In this document: positions 29,881-38,284 of the stretch, piece by piece
Layout of the letters: every line of letters begins with the position of its first letter
Numbering within the stretch: position 1 is the stretch's first letter
Assembly (NCBI GenBank): GCA_902624185.1
Contig: CACNWU010000002.1
Span: 1 to 64,000, forward strand
Direction of reading: 5' to 3'
Length of the DNA stretch: 64,000 nt
Origin: an uncultured Pelagibacteraceae bacterium
GTDB lineage: Bacteria > Pseudomonadota > Alphaproteobacteria > Pelagibacterales > Pelagibacteraceae
Translations under genes and position numbers: made by a program
Notes under the pieces: model-generated
What the model was told of the DNA's origin: nothing
Databases searched by the model: none
What the model saw: the letters and a program-made list of their open reading frames with translations, nothing else

Positions 29881-29894
29881 CTCGTTATCCCCCG

Positions 29895-30350
29895 TTATTT
29901 ATTAAGTTGAAGCTCCCACTTAAGGCTAGCACGATTTAAATTTGCTTTTTTCTTTGCGTTAACCTTAAATTTTTCAAATATTGTTGGTTCCCAGATTTGA
30001 AAAGTTTTTCCTTGACCAACAAAAAGCATGCTATTTTTTATGTTTGCATGTTTTAATAATTTTGATGTAAGTGATATTCTTCCTTCACTATCAAATTGTA
30101 AATTAATACTTTCAGATAATACTGATGTTGCAAAATAATCTCGTTTTTCTTCAAAAGGATTTAACGAGTCAATTGTGTTTGAAATTTTCTCAATTCTGTC
30201 CTGTGGCCATGCCTCTATTGATTGATTATTGAAAGATGGGAAACAAATTACTCCATTATATCCTAGATTGGATAAATATGATCTATAACTTGCAGGCACT
30301 GACACCCTTCCTTTTTTGTCCAATTTGTTTTCGTAACTTGATAAAAACAT
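29895..30350 (-). CDS. mraZ: Transcriptional regulator MraZ
   Basis: 151 residues with two AbrB/SpoVT-like halves, each carrying a D-K-K-G-R-V-S-V-P or D-S-E-G-R-I-S-L type motif. MraZ forms rings that bind TGGG-type direct repeats and regulates its own dcw operon. The ATG at 30350 is preceded by a promoter and three TGGG repeats (see sites). It is the first gene of the 21-kb minus-strand array. Confidence 0.94.
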   Translation of the reverse strand: MFLSSYENKLDKKGRVSVPASYRSYLSNLGYNGVICFPSFNNQSIEAWPQDRIEKISNTIDSLNPFEEKRDYFATSVLSESINLQFDSEGRISLTSKLLKHANIKNSMLFVGQGKTFQIWEPTIFEKFKVNAKKKANLNRASLKWELQLNK

Positions 30351-30378
30351 AAGCCATAATTTTTATATATCCCTTATT

Positions 30379-30402
30379 TGGGAATTTATGGGATATTATG
30401 GG
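30379..30402 (-). promoter_or_regulatory. MraZ operator: three TGGG repeats at 10-bp spacing
   Basis: On the + strand TGGG begins at 30379, 30389 and 30399, exactly one helical turn apart with A+T spacers. This matches the TGGGN-N5 direct-repeat site described for MraZ in E. coli. Relative to mraZ transcription the repeats read as CCCA and cover the -10 box and the region just downstream, a position suited to autorepression. Confidence 0.75.
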
Positions 30403-30421
30403 TTTTTTTCAGCAGAGTCAA
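30393..30421 (-). promoter_or_regulatory. Sigma70-type promoter of mraZ-ftsZ-dcw operon
   Basis: Read on the minus strand: -35 TTGACT (30421-30416), 17-base spacer, -10 TAATAT (30398-30393). Both hexamers are close to consensus. The predicted start is near 30386, giving a leader of about 36 bases before mraZ. It overlaps the TGGG repeats. Confidence 0.7.
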
Positions 30422-30511
30422 TACCCTCTATTTCTCATTATTTCAGTTAACTAAAGGTAAGAAAAATTGAATCAAAACGTGAACATTTGTTTATAATAAT
30501 TTGAGATGAGA

Positions 30512-30870
30512 TTTGCCAGACAAACTATAAGCCGGGTTCTGTCATTTAAACTTATCATTTGTCTAGGCTTAAAATCACTTTTAAGCTCAAGCAACTAACC
30601 CTGATGACTAGCCAAGGATGGCTTTTAGTTTTTCAACAATGTCATCTCTACTTAGTCTTGCTCCCAGTGGGGTTTTCCAGCGTTCATTGTTACCAATAGA
30701 ACCGGTGCGCTCTTACCACACCTTTTCACCCTTGCCATGTTATGGCGGTTTATTTTCTGTGGCACTATCCCTAGGGTTTCCCCCGCCAGGTGTTACCTGG
30801 CACTGTATCCTTGTAGAGTCCGGACTTTCCTCTTTAAAATTAAAGCGATAAGTCGTTTATCTGGCGATTG
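30512..30870 (-). ncRNA. rnpB: RNase P RNA (bacterial type A)
   Basis: On the minus strand the transcript contains the universal 5' conserved block GAGGAAAGTCCGGAC (about 30831-30817), then ACAGTGCCAGGTAACACCTGG, and near the 3' end AGAACCCGGCTTAT. The ends pair as helix P1: GCCAGATAAAC at 30865-30855 with GTTTGTCTGGC at 30525-30515, including one G-U. Length about 355 bases. It is the catalytic RNA that matures tRNA 5' ends. Exact termini are approximate. Confidence 0.93.
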
Positions 30871-30871
30871 C

Positions 30872-30899
30872 AATTTATTACTTTAATTTTAAAATTCAA
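30872..30899 (-). promoter_or_regulatory. Candidate rnpB promoter
   Basis: Minus strand TTGAAT (30899-30894), 16-base spacer, TAAATT (30877-30872). A start 6-7 bases downstream falls at about 30866, at the P1 helix of RNase P RNA. Each hexamer matches consensus at four of six bases. Confidence 0.4.
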
Positions 30900-30909
30900 G
30901 TTTAATTAA

Positions 30910-31656
30910 TTAAGAAATTAAAAGATTTTTACTTATTAAATAACATTCCATATCAATTTTACCATCAATTAAGCTTTGCCTAAATCTTCTTTGAAAAGCC
31001 TTGATTAAATATTTATCATTTTTGGGTGATTTTTTTTTATTAATTTTAACATAACCCAGCCTATTTAGATTATTAAAAAATTCTTTTTCATATTTTTTAG
31101 TTATTAATTTAGTTTTTCTAAATTTCTTAATTTTTTTAATATTTAATTTATGCCAAAATGATAACTTGCTTCTTGCCAAAATATGCCAAGGAAATTTTTC
31201 TCCAGGGTCTTTTTTACGATTAGGTGAAATATCTGAATGACCCAAAACACTTTTGCCCCCAAGGGTATATTTTTGCATCAAATATTTAAGTAGTTTTTTA
31301 AGTGACATTATTTGTTTATTAGAAAATTTTTTATATCCATGTTGGTGACCTGGATTAGTTAATTCAACTCCTATGGAGTACCTATTTAGTGACCTATAAG
31401 TTTTCCATTGTGATTTACCTGCATGCCAAGCCTCATAAAGATCAGGAACTAAATTTAAAATATTACCGTTCTCTTTAATATAATAGTGTGAGCTAACTTT
31501 TGATTTTGGATCACATAATCTTTTAATAGCATCTGATTCTTTTTTCATACCCGTATAATGAAGTATTATAAATCTAACATTCTTTTTACTCCTTTTAGGT
31601 AGACTAAAATTATAAGAGTACATTCGTGTCAGATTTAAGCCTTTTTTTGATCGCAT
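30910..31656 (-). CDS. N-acetylmuramoyl-L-alanine amidase (AmpD/AmiD type) with peptidoglycan-binding tail
   Basis: 248 residues. An Amidase_2 domain has the zinc ligands His in I-I-L-H-Y-T-G and His/Asp in G-H-S-D-I-S-P-N-R-K-x-D-P-G, with the W-H-A-G-K-S-x-W motif between. The C-terminal 70 residues are basic and end in a peptidoglycan-binding-like helical segment (K-A-F-Q-R-R-F-R). No signal peptide is seen, so recycling of cytosolic anhydro-muropeptides (AmpD/AmiD-like) is more likely than export. It lies directly upstream of rnpB and is divergent from mlaA. Confidence 0.85.
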   Translation of the reverse strand: MRSKKGLNLTRMYSYNFSLPKRSKKNVRFIILHYTGMKKESDAIKRLCDPKSKVSSHYYIKENGNILNLVPDLYEAWHAGKSQWKTYRSLNRYSIGVELTNPGHQHGYKKFSNKQIMSLKKLLKYLMQKYTLGGKSVLGHSDISPNRKKDPGEKFPWHILARSKLSFWHKLNIKKIKKFRKTKLITKKYEKEFFNNLNRLGYVKINKKKSPKNDKYLIKAFQRRFRQSLIDGKIDMECYLISKNLLIS

Positions 31657-31708
31657 TTATTTAAAATATATATTTTATAATCGTGTTTAATATAATATAA
31701 GGACCCAA

Positions 31709-32497
31709 ATGTTAAAAAAACTATCAATTATTCTAATTACAACTTTAACGTTAACATTAAATGTTAACGCTGGAACAGATGGTCAATTATTACTTAGTAA
31801 AAATGATCCCAGCAAAATAGAAGATTGTTTTGAAGGTTTAAATAGAGCAACATTTAAATTAAATCAATCTTTAGACGGTGCCATATTTAAACCACTAGCA
31901 AAAGGATATAGACTTATTCCATCACCTATTAGATCTGGAGTAAGTAACTCACTCGATAATCTCTCAAATCTTGTAACGATACCTAACAATCTTTTACAAG
32001 GAGATTTTAAGGAGGCAGGAATTAATACTGGAAGATTTGTTGTTAATACCACATTAGGGATTTTAGGAATTTTTGATGTAGCATCAGGATTAGGTTTTAC
32101 TGAATATGTTAAAGAAGACTATGGACAATCATTAGGAGCTATGGGGGTTGGTCCGGGATGTTATCTTGTATTACCAGTTTTAGGACCATCAACTACAAGA
32201 GATGTGGTTGGACAGCTATCTAATGTTGTTGGTGGAGATGCTTGGTACAATGTTACTGTTAAAAATGACACTCAATATTTTAAAGATAGTGATTACTATA
32301 TTTCTAGAGGTGGAACTGGTATAGATTTTAGAGCAAAAAACTTAAGTGCGATTGACAATCTAGAAAAAAACTCTGTAGACTTTTATGCATCGGTAAAAAG
32401 TCTCTACTTACAAGATAGGCAGCAAAAAATTGCAAATTCAGATATAATTGTGGATACCCAGGATGATAGTGATTGGGAAGAAATAGAAACTCAATAA
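31709..32497 (+). CDS. mlaA: MlaA (VacJ) outer-membrane lipid asymmetry protein lacking a lipobox
   Basis: 262 residues. MlaA extracts phospholipids from the outer leaflet of the outer membrane and hands them to MlaC. F-E-G-L-N-R near residue 41, the Y-R-x-I-P-x-P-I-R segment and Y-L-V-L-P-V-L-G-P-S-T-T-R-D near 152 mark the family. The signal peptide ends V-N-A at about residue 21 with no Cys, so it looks like ordinary signal peptidase I processing. The only two cysteines, Cys40 and Cys151, sit in the conserved D-P-x-E and G-x-Y-L-V-L-P motifs. RBS AAGGA precedes the ATG. mlaC follows after 15 bp; mlaFEDB are not in the window. Confidence 0.9.
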   Translation: MLKKLSIILITTLTLTLNVNAGTDGQLLLSKNDPSKIEDCFEGLNRATFKLNQSLDGAIFKPLAKGYRLIPSPIRSGVSNSLDNLSNLVTIPNNLLQGDFKEAGINTGRFVVNTTLGILGIFDVASGLGFTEYVKEDYGQSLGAMGVGPGCYLVLPVLGPSTTRDVVGQLSNVVGGDAWYNVTVKNDTQYFKDSDYYISRGGTGIDFRAKNLSAIDNLEKNSVDFYASVKSLYLQDRQQKIANSDIIVDTQDDSDWEEIETQ

Positions 32498-32512
32498 TAA
32501 ATATTACAATCA

Positions 32513-33109
32513 ATGAAATTTAGAAAATATTTTTTTTCATTTTTAATTTTAATGTTTAGCTTTTACACTGTTAGCTCATACTCTATGGCGCCCGATGTGT
32601 TTGTTCAGTCAACAGTGAATAGAGCATCGCAAATATTATCAAGTGATATTTCAAAAGAGATGAAAATAGAAAAATTAAAGATTATTGCCGAAGAAACTGT
32701 AGATATTAATGGTATAGGCTTTTACACATTAGGTTCATATAGAAAAACTCTTGATGAAGAACAAAAAGAAAAATATAAAAATATCTTTAAAAATTATTTT
32801 TTAAAAAGCTTTTCTAGTAGACTGGCTGAATATTCAAATCCTGAAATACAGGTTAATTCCAAAGAAAAATTGAACGAGAAATACACGATTGTATCAAGCA
32901 CTCTAGTTGCAACAAAAGATAGACCAGAAGTAAAAATTGAATGGAGAATTTATACTAAAAATCCCTCTAATCCTCTAATAAGAGATTTAATTATTGAGGG
33001 TCTAAGTCTTGCTCGTACACAAAAAGAGGAATTTGCATCTATTTTAAATAGCAATGATGGAAATATTTTAGTGCTTTTCGATGCTTTAGAAAAATTTATC
33101 TCAAATTAA
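32513..33109 (+). CDS. mlaC: MlaC-type periplasmic phospholipid carrier
   Basis: 198 residues with a signal peptide of about 25 residues (hydrophobic F-L-I-L-M-F-S-F, then S-S-Y-S-M-A). The mature part fits the Tgt2/MlaC family: N-terminal helices with S-K-E-M-K-I-E-K-L, the L-G-x-Y-R-K-T-L-x-E-E-Q motif and a late I-E-G-L-S-L-A-R-T-Q-K-E-E-F segment. It carries phospholipid between MlaA and the inner-membrane MlaFEDB transporter. It is in an operon with mlaA. Confidence 0.88.
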   Translation: MKFRKYFFSFLILMFSFYTVSSYSMAPDVFVQSTVNRASQILSSDISKEMKIEKLKIIAEETVDINGIGFYTLGSYRKTLDEEQKEKYKNIFKNYFLKSFSSRLAEYSNPEIQVNSKEKLNEKYTIVSSTLVATKDRPEVKIEWRIYTKNPSNPLIRDLIIEGLSLARTQKEEFASILNSNDGNILVLFDALEKFISN

Positions 33110-33130
33110 TAAATAGTTATATTTTATCAT

Positions 33131-33207
33131 TGGTGGGCCCGCCAGGACTCGAACCTGGGACCAATACATTATGAGTGTACTGCTCTAACCAACTGAGCTA
33201 CAGGCCC
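33131..33207 (-). tRNA. tRNA with CAU anticodon, probably tRNA-Ile2 (lysidine type)
   Basis: A complete cloverleaf on the minus strand: acceptor GGGCCTG/CGGGCCC, D arm GCTC/GAGC, anticodon loop CTCATAA, T arm CCAGG-TTCGAGT-CCTGG, and genomic CCA at 33133-33131. Anticodon CAT means Met or the minor Ile tRNA. Base pairs C4-G69 and C5-G68 and the overall likeness to E. coli tRNA-Ile2 favour an AUA-reading tRNA modified by TilS. Elongator Met is the alternative. Initiator Met is unlikely because positions 1-72 pair. Confidence 0.85.
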
Positions 33208-33223
33208 AAATAATTTCTTTTTA

Positions 33224-33250
33224 ATTATATCATTTTAATAAGGTTATCAA
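33224..33250 (-). promoter_or_regulatory. Candidate promoter of the CAU tRNA gene
   Basis: Minus strand TTGATA (33250-33245), 15-base spacer, TATAAT (33229-33224). The -10 is a perfect consensus and lies 16 bases before the mature tRNA 5' end. The spacer is slightly short. Confidence 0.5.
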
Positions 33251-33267
33251 ATAAAGATATTTTATAA

Positions 33268-33342
33268 TGGTGGGCCGTGCTGGTTATGCTCCAACTACCC
33301 CTGCAATGTCAATGCAGTACTCTACTATTGAGCTAACGGCCC
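33268..33342 (-). tRNA. tRNA-Val(GAC) with atypical D- and T-loops
   Basis: Minus strand, 75 bases including genomic CCA. Acceptor GGGCCGT/ACGGCCC pairs completely. The anticodon arm CTGCA-TTGACAT-TGCAG is perfect and gives anticodon GAC (Val). The D arm is GCTC-AATAGTA-GAGT, so the loop has only 7 bases and no GG pair. The T arm is GTTGG-AGCATAA-CCAGC: stem intact with one G-U, but the loop lacks the TTC start. The bases that build the tRNA elbow are therefore altered. It lies 17 bp beyond the stop of the O-antigen-ligase-like gene and may be processed from that transcript. It could also be a decaying gene. Confidence 0.75.
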
Positions 33343-33359
33343 TGAAATTATATTTAAAC

Positions 33360-34580
33360 TTAATTTTTATTACCCGCATTAAATATATTCATTTTTAGAC
33401 TAGATGCATAAAAAATTGATAGATTTATTGCAAATATAGTCATCATATAATCACTAAAAAAAGCGCCACTTGGTAAAACAGGTAAAAATGTCAATGACAT
33501 ATATATTAATGAACCAAGCTGAATATAATTTTTATTTATTAAAACATATCTAATTTTTGAAAAAACTAACTTATACATCAAATATAGAAATATTAATGTT
33601 CCCATCAGACCATGTTCTGATAATAATTCTAAATAAATTTGATGAGGATGTGTTTGACAATAGTAATATCTTTTTTCGTCATCTGAGCGATCATGAAAAT
33701 ATTTACAAGCTTCAACACGGTAATTTTTATTTCCAACCCCAAGAATAGGATAGTTTTTAAAAACTTCAAATCCTGATCTATACAATTTAAAATACTTATC
33801 TGTAGCTTTAGATGATTTTATTTGGTCAATAAATCTTACTGTTAAAAAATCTGAGCTCACTATAAGACTGCAAATTAAAATCAAACTAACTACAAATGAT
33901 ATAATTTTTTTTTTTAAATCAAATTCGGAATAAATATAGTAAAATAAAAATAAGCCAATTAAAGACTTTATACTATTTGATCTTTCTCCGGTTAAAATTA
34001 CAGCTATTAAAAAAATAAATGATAATACAAAAATTTTACTTTTATGAGATGAACCATAAAAAGTGAATAAATAACCTATCAAAATTAAGCAAAAAGCATT
34101 TAAATATCCACCGACTATAGGCTCATCTTTAAAAAAACTGACAATTCTCTCGCCATACATACCCCCATAACCAAATAAATTTTTTCCCAAAAAACTCTCT
34201 ACAAAAATATCAAGAGTAATTATTAATATAATTGATAACCATACTTTAAGAGTTTTTTTTAAAAATAACCGATCTCTAAAAAAATAATTGAAAGCTAAAA
34301 ACAAAATAATAATTCTAATAAATCCAAGATTCCGATTTAATCCTAATTGTACATCAAGAGAAATGAAAGAATTTAACAAAAGGTATAAATATAGTACTAT
34401 GAGATATTTAAAATTTTTATTTTTTAAAAAAGAAAAATCTTTCAAATAAATAATCAAAATTACAAAGGAAATATCAATTATAACTATGTTAGTTAATGAC
34501 ACTGCAGGACCAATTATTAAAGAGATGGGAATAAAAGAAAAAATTAATAAAAAGTAATTAGATATGTATTTGTTTAACAT
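33360..34580 (-). CDS. O-antigen ligase/polymerase-like membrane protein (WaaL family)
   Basis: 406 residues with about ten transmembrane segments and one large periplasmic loop at about residues 265-325. The loop contains G-V-G-N-K-N-Y and ends in H-P-H-Q-I-Y-L-E-L-L-S-E-H-G-L-M-G, the characteristic Wzy_C motif of O-antigen ligases and polymerases. Members join or polymerise surface polysaccharide on lipid carriers. It lies 47 bp downstream of rpoD on the same strand. Ligase versus polymerase cannot be decided from sequence. Confidence 0.8.
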   Translation of the reverse strand: MLNKYISNYFLLIFSFIPISLIIGPAVSLTNIVIIDISFVILIIYLKDFSFLKNKNFKYLIVLYLYLLLNSFISLDVQLGLNRNLGFIRIIILFLAFNYFFRDRLFLKKTLKVWLSIILIITLDIFVESFLGKNLFGYGGMYGERIVSFFKDEPIVGGYLNAFCLILIGYLFTFYGSSHKSKIFVLSFIFLIAVILTGERSNSIKSLIGLFLFYYIYSEFDLKKKIISFVVSLILICSLIVSSDFLTVRFIDQIKSSKATDKYFKLYRSGFEVFKNYPILGVGNKNYRVEACKYFHDRSDDEKRYYYCQTHPHQIYLELLSEHGLMGTLIFLYLMYKLVFSKIRYVLINKNYIQLGSLIYMSLTFLPVLPSGAFFSDYMMTIFAINLSIFYASSLKMNIFNAGNKN

Positions 34581-34627
34581 TAAGACAATTTTATATGAGC
34601 TTGTTTAATTGTTTAAATACTATTTAA

Positions 34628-36445
34628 TCAACTTTCAAGAAAGCTTTTTAATTGCTTTGATCTACTTGGATGTTTCAATTTCCTTAATGCTTTTGCCTCA
34701 ATTTGCCTAATTCGTTCTCGTGTTACAGAAAATTGTAGACCAACCTCTTCGAGAGTATGGTCTGTATTCATACCAACACCAAATCTCATTCTAAGCACTC
34801 TTTCTTCTCTTGGTGTGAGGGTTGATAAAATTTTTGTAGTTGCTTCACCAAGATTTGATTTAATAGCTTGCTCCAAAGGGGCTAGAGCTTTCGTATCCTC
34901 AATAAAATCTCCTAAACTACTGTCTTCTTCATCACCAACAGGTTTTTCTAAAGAAACTGGTTCTTTAGAAATTTTTAGAACTTTCCGCACCTTATCTAAC
35001 GGCATTCTAAGTTTTTTAGATAACTCCTCAGGCGTTGCCTCTCTTCCAAACTCACTTAAAATTAATCTTTGGGTTCTTACAATTTTATTAATAGTTTCAA
35101 TCATATGAACAGGTATTCTGATTGTTCTTGCTTGGTCCGCTATTGATCTCGTAATCGCTTGACGTATCCACCAAGTTGCGTAAGTAGAAAATTTATAACC
35201 TCGTCTATATTCAAATTTATCTACTGCTTTCATCAAACCGATGTTTCCTTCTTGAATAAGATCCAAAAATTGTAAACCTCTATTGGTATATTTTTTTGCT
35301 ATTGAAATAACTAGTCTTAAATTAGCTTCAACCATTTCTTTTTTAGCAATTCTTGACTCTTTTTCACCTTTTTGAATTCTGCTGACAAGCTTTTTATAAT
35401 CAGTAACAGAAATACCTAGTTTATTACTTATTTCTATTAATCTTTCTCTAATGTTTTTAAATTGATCTTTGTTCTTTGAAAAAAACTGCTTCCAAGCAGG
35501 GTTTGTATCTAAAAATTTTTTAAGGTTTGGGTTTATTTCATTGCCAATATAAAATTTTATAAATTCACCTCTGGGAATTTTATTATCCATTGCTAATCTT
35601 AAAAGATTACCCTCTAAGGAAATTATTTTTTTATTTTCTACATAATGCTTTTGCACAAGTTCCTCTAAAACTGAAGGTGAAAGCTGTAATGATTTAATAT
35701 GATCTAAAATATCGTTAACAATTTTTTCATAACTTTTTTCCTTTGAGGGTGAAAAAGTACTCGAGTTTAAAACACATTCCAATTTTTCTTTTTGATATTT
35801 GATTAATTTATTATAGTCTTTAGTGAGTATATTAACAGTTTTTAAAATCTTTGGCTTAATTTCCGACTCCATCGCAGCAAGAGTTGGATTAAAATCATCA
35901 TCAGAATCTTCGTTTGAAGTTTCTTCTTCTCCTGAATTTTTTTGTTTTGCACTTTGACCTGTGGACTCATCCTCCATATAGTTTGTATCTATATCAATAA
36001 TTTCTCTAACAAGAATTTCATCATTTTGTAATTTTTTATCCCATTCAAAGAATTGTTGCGCTGTTAGTGGACTTTGAGATAAAGCAATTAACATTACATC
36101 TTTTCCTGCTTCAATTCTTTTAGCAATTGCAATTTCCCCCTCTCTAGATAGAAGTTCAACACCACCCATTTCTCTTAAATACATTCTTATTGGATCGTCA
36201 CTCTTCTCAATAGTTTTGCCTTCTTCTTTGGAGGTATTTTCTTTTTTTCTAAGAGCTTTAAAATCAGATTTCTTTTCAACTAATGAAATATTTTCATTTA
36301 ATATATGAATAAATGCTTGAGCTAAATTTTCATCTGAAAGATTTCTTTTTCCTAAGGATTTACTTAGCTCCTCATGTGTTATAAAACCTCTATGGGTGCC
36401 CCGACCCATTAACCTCGCAAATGATTTTGTAATAATTCTTTCCAC
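34628..36445 (-). CDS. rpoD: Primary sigma factor RpoD (sigma70)
   Basis: 605 residues. Region 1.1 resembles the E. coli start ([14 protein letters not shown]). It is followed by [11 protein letters not shown] (1.2), a non-conserved acidic insert, [13 protein letters not shown] (2.1), [13 protein letters not shown] (2.2), [12 protein letters not shown] (2.4) and a C-terminal region 4.2 helix-turn-helix with [10 protein letters not shown]. The start is a GTG at 36445 with a weak ribosome-binding site. It is the third gene of yqeY-dnaG-rpoD, a form of the macromolecular-synthesis operon without rpsU. Confidence 0.97.
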   Translation of the reverse strand: MERIITKSFARLMGRGTHRGFITHEELSKSLGKRNLSDENLAQAFIHILNENISLVEKKSDFKALRKKENTSKEEGKTIEKSDDPIRMYLREMGGVELLSREGEIAIAKRIEAGKDVMLIALSQSPLTAQQFFEWDKKLQNDEILVREIIDIDTNYMEDESTGQSAKQKNSGEEETSNEDSDDDFNPTLAAMESEIKPKILKTVNILTKDYNKLIKYQKEKLECVLNSSTFSPSKEKSYEKIVNDILDHIKSLQLSPSVLEELVQKHYVENKKIISLEGNLLRLAMDNKIPRGEFIKFYIGNEINPNLKKFLDTNPAWKQFFSKNKDQFKNIRERLIEISNKLGISVTDYKKLVSRIQKGEKESRIAKKEMVEANLRLVISIAKKYTNRGLQFLDLIQEGNIGLMKAVDKFEYRRGYKFSTYATWWIRQAITRSIADQARTIRIPVHMIETINKIVRTQRLILSEFGREATPEELSKKLRMPLDKVRKVLKISKEPVSLEKPVGDEEDSSLGDFIEDTKALAPLEQAIKSNLGEATTKILSTLTPREERVLRMRFGVGMNTDHTLEEVGLQFSVTRERIRQIEAKALRKLKHPSRSKQLKSFLES

Positions 36446-36511
36446 AGCTTTAAATTTGAAGAGTCTTATATAATGTCAAATTTACAAAAATCCATTATTA
36501 AATTTAGGGTA

Positions 36512-38284
36512 TTAATTGATATTTTGCTTTTTTTTAAGCTCTTTTAGCTCATTAAACGTTGCCTCACTTAAATCTTTAGAAAACTTCGATTCTAATTCCT
36601 GAATTCTAAATTCTAAATCATAATTATTTAAATCTCTACTGATGTCCTCTAACAATTCAATAATTTCATGCTCATTATTGTTTTTTTTAATTAAAATATG
36701 TTTTATTGGTGCAAATTTATTTATCCTATCAATAAGTTGTTTATCTAAATTTAAATCTTTTATACCTAATTGTTCTGGAGATTTTAATTTATCAATTATT
36801 ATTCTAAATATTTGTATGTTTACGTCGGTGAATAATTTTATATTTTCAATCAAATGTATATTTGATTGAAGTAATTTTAAATTATTCATAACCAAATATA
36901 GTAAAGAAAATTCTTTAAGCTCGACACTTGTCAATGACCTACTTTCATTAAAATGTTTTTTCGTGGATTCAAGAGATTTAACTTTTTTTTCATAAAAAAT
37001 TTTTTTTTGATTTGAATGAGGTGTTAACTCAGCAATTTTCTCTAAAAAATACTCTAAAACGTATTTTTTTATGAAATTATCTTTAATAGTATAAGCTATT
37101 TCTCTTAATTTTTTTTCAAACACTGCCATTGATGAAGGATTGTTTTCAGTTTGTTTTTTATAATGATTAAAAATAAATTGATGAATCGATGTTTTGCTTT
37201 GTTTTGAAAAATCTATAAAGTTATTCTTACCATTTTTATTCACATAGCTGTCCGGATCCTCTTTATCAGGTAAAAATAAAAATGAAATTTGTTTTTCAGG
37301 CTTCATTTCTTTAATTGAATTTTCCGCAGCTCTTAATGCGGCTTTATACCCGCTCTCATCTCCATCAAAACAAATTATTACATCATCAAAGAACTGGTTT
37401 AAAATTAATATTTGTCTATCTGTCAATGAAGTTCCTAGATTTGCTACAACATTATCAATTCCGTTTTTACTCAAACCAACAACATCCATATACCCTTCAA
37501 CTAGATATACATGATCTATCTTAGTCGACAATTTTCTAGCTAAATCTAAATTATATAAATTTGAACCCTTCTTAAAAAAAATAGTTTCAGGCGAATTTAT
37601 GTACTTAGCTAAATAATCTGACTTTTCAATTATTCTTCCACCTAGACCTATCGGCTGACCTGAGATATTTTTAATTGGAAAAATAAGTCTACCTTTAAAT
37701 CTTTCGACATAAAAATTTTTTTTTTCATCTAAATAAAATAAACCACTTTCAATTAAAGACTGTTCACTAAATTCTTTTTTGAGTTTATTAAAAAAAATTG
37801 GTTTTTTTTCCACATAACCAATCTTAAACTTCTTAACATCTTCTTTTCCTAAAGATCTGCTTTTTAAATAATCTCTCACATTAGTGTAAGTATCTTTTTT
37901 CAATAACTCATCATGATAAAAATCAACATACTGATTATAAATAGATTGATATTCTCTCCATTTTTTTTCTCTTTCTTCATCTTGTTTTGAGAACATATAA
38001 GGCTGCATCCCTGCTAATTGAGCTAAATATTTTACTGCTTCACCGAATTTAAAATTTTGAGTTTTCATTACAAAATCAAAAATATTTCCATGTTCCGAAG
38101 TAGCAAAACAATGATAAAATTCTTTTTCATCATTCACTGTAAATGAGGGCGTCTTCTCATTTTTAAATGGAGATAAGCCCACATACTCTTTGCCTCTTTT
38201 TTTTAAAACAACAGACTTTGATACTACTGTTGAAACTTTAAGTCTGGTTTTTATTTCATCAAGATATTCTTTTGGATACTTCAT
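36512..38284 (-). CDS. dnaG: DNA primase DnaG with degenerate zinc-ribbon residues
   Basis: 590 residues from the ATG at 38284, which overlaps the yqeY stop as ATGA; an in-frame TTG one codon earlier is less likely. DnaG makes RNA primers at the fork. The TOPRIM core has V-E-G-Y-M-D-V and I-I-C-F-D-G-D-E-S-G. In the N-terminal CHC2 zinc domain the usual C-P-F-H is S-P-F-K (residues 38-41), and only one Cys (Cys59) remains in the second half (H-C-F-A-T-S-E-H-G). I recall similar S-P-F-x forms in other alphaproteobacteria, so the zinc may be lost lineage-wide. Confidence 0.95.
   Translation of the reverse strand: MKYPKEYLDEIKTRLKVSTVVSKSVVLKKRGKEYVGLSPFKNEKTPSFTVNDEKEFYHCFATSEHGNIFDFVMKTQNFKFGEAVKYLAQLAGMQPYMFSKQDEEREKKWREYQSIYNQYVDFYHDELLKKDTYTNVRDYLKSRSLGKEDVKKFKIGYVEKKPIFFNKLKKEFSEQSLIESGLFYLDEKKNFYVERFKGRLIFPIKNISGQPIGLGGRIIEKSDYLAKYINSPETIFFKKGSNLYNLDLARKLSTKIDHVYLVEGYMDVVGLSKNGIDNVVANLGTSLTDRQILILNQFFDDVIICFDGDESGYKAALRAAENSIKEMKPEKQISFLFLPDKEDPDSYVNKNGKNNFIDFSKQSKTSIHQFIFNHYKKQTENNPSSMAVFEKKLREIAYTIKDNFIKKYVLEYFLEKIAELTPHSNQKKIFYEKKVKSLESTKKHFNESRSLTSVELKEFSLLYLVMNNLKLLQSNIHLIENIKLFTDVNIQIFRIIIDKLKSPEQLGIKDLNLDKQLIDRINKFAPIKHILIKKNNNEHEIIELLEDISRDLNNYDLEFRIQELESKFSKDLSEATFNELKELKKKQNIN

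Noticed and set aside
30618..30851. Open frame of 77 codons on the + strand with no gene overlap
   Set aside because: It lies wholly inside the RNase P RNA gene on the minus strand, and its composition follows the conserved RNA.
33268..33342. Reading the tRNA-Val locus as a + strand tRNA
   Set aside because: The anticodon arm, CCA and acceptor order are consistent only on the minus strand.
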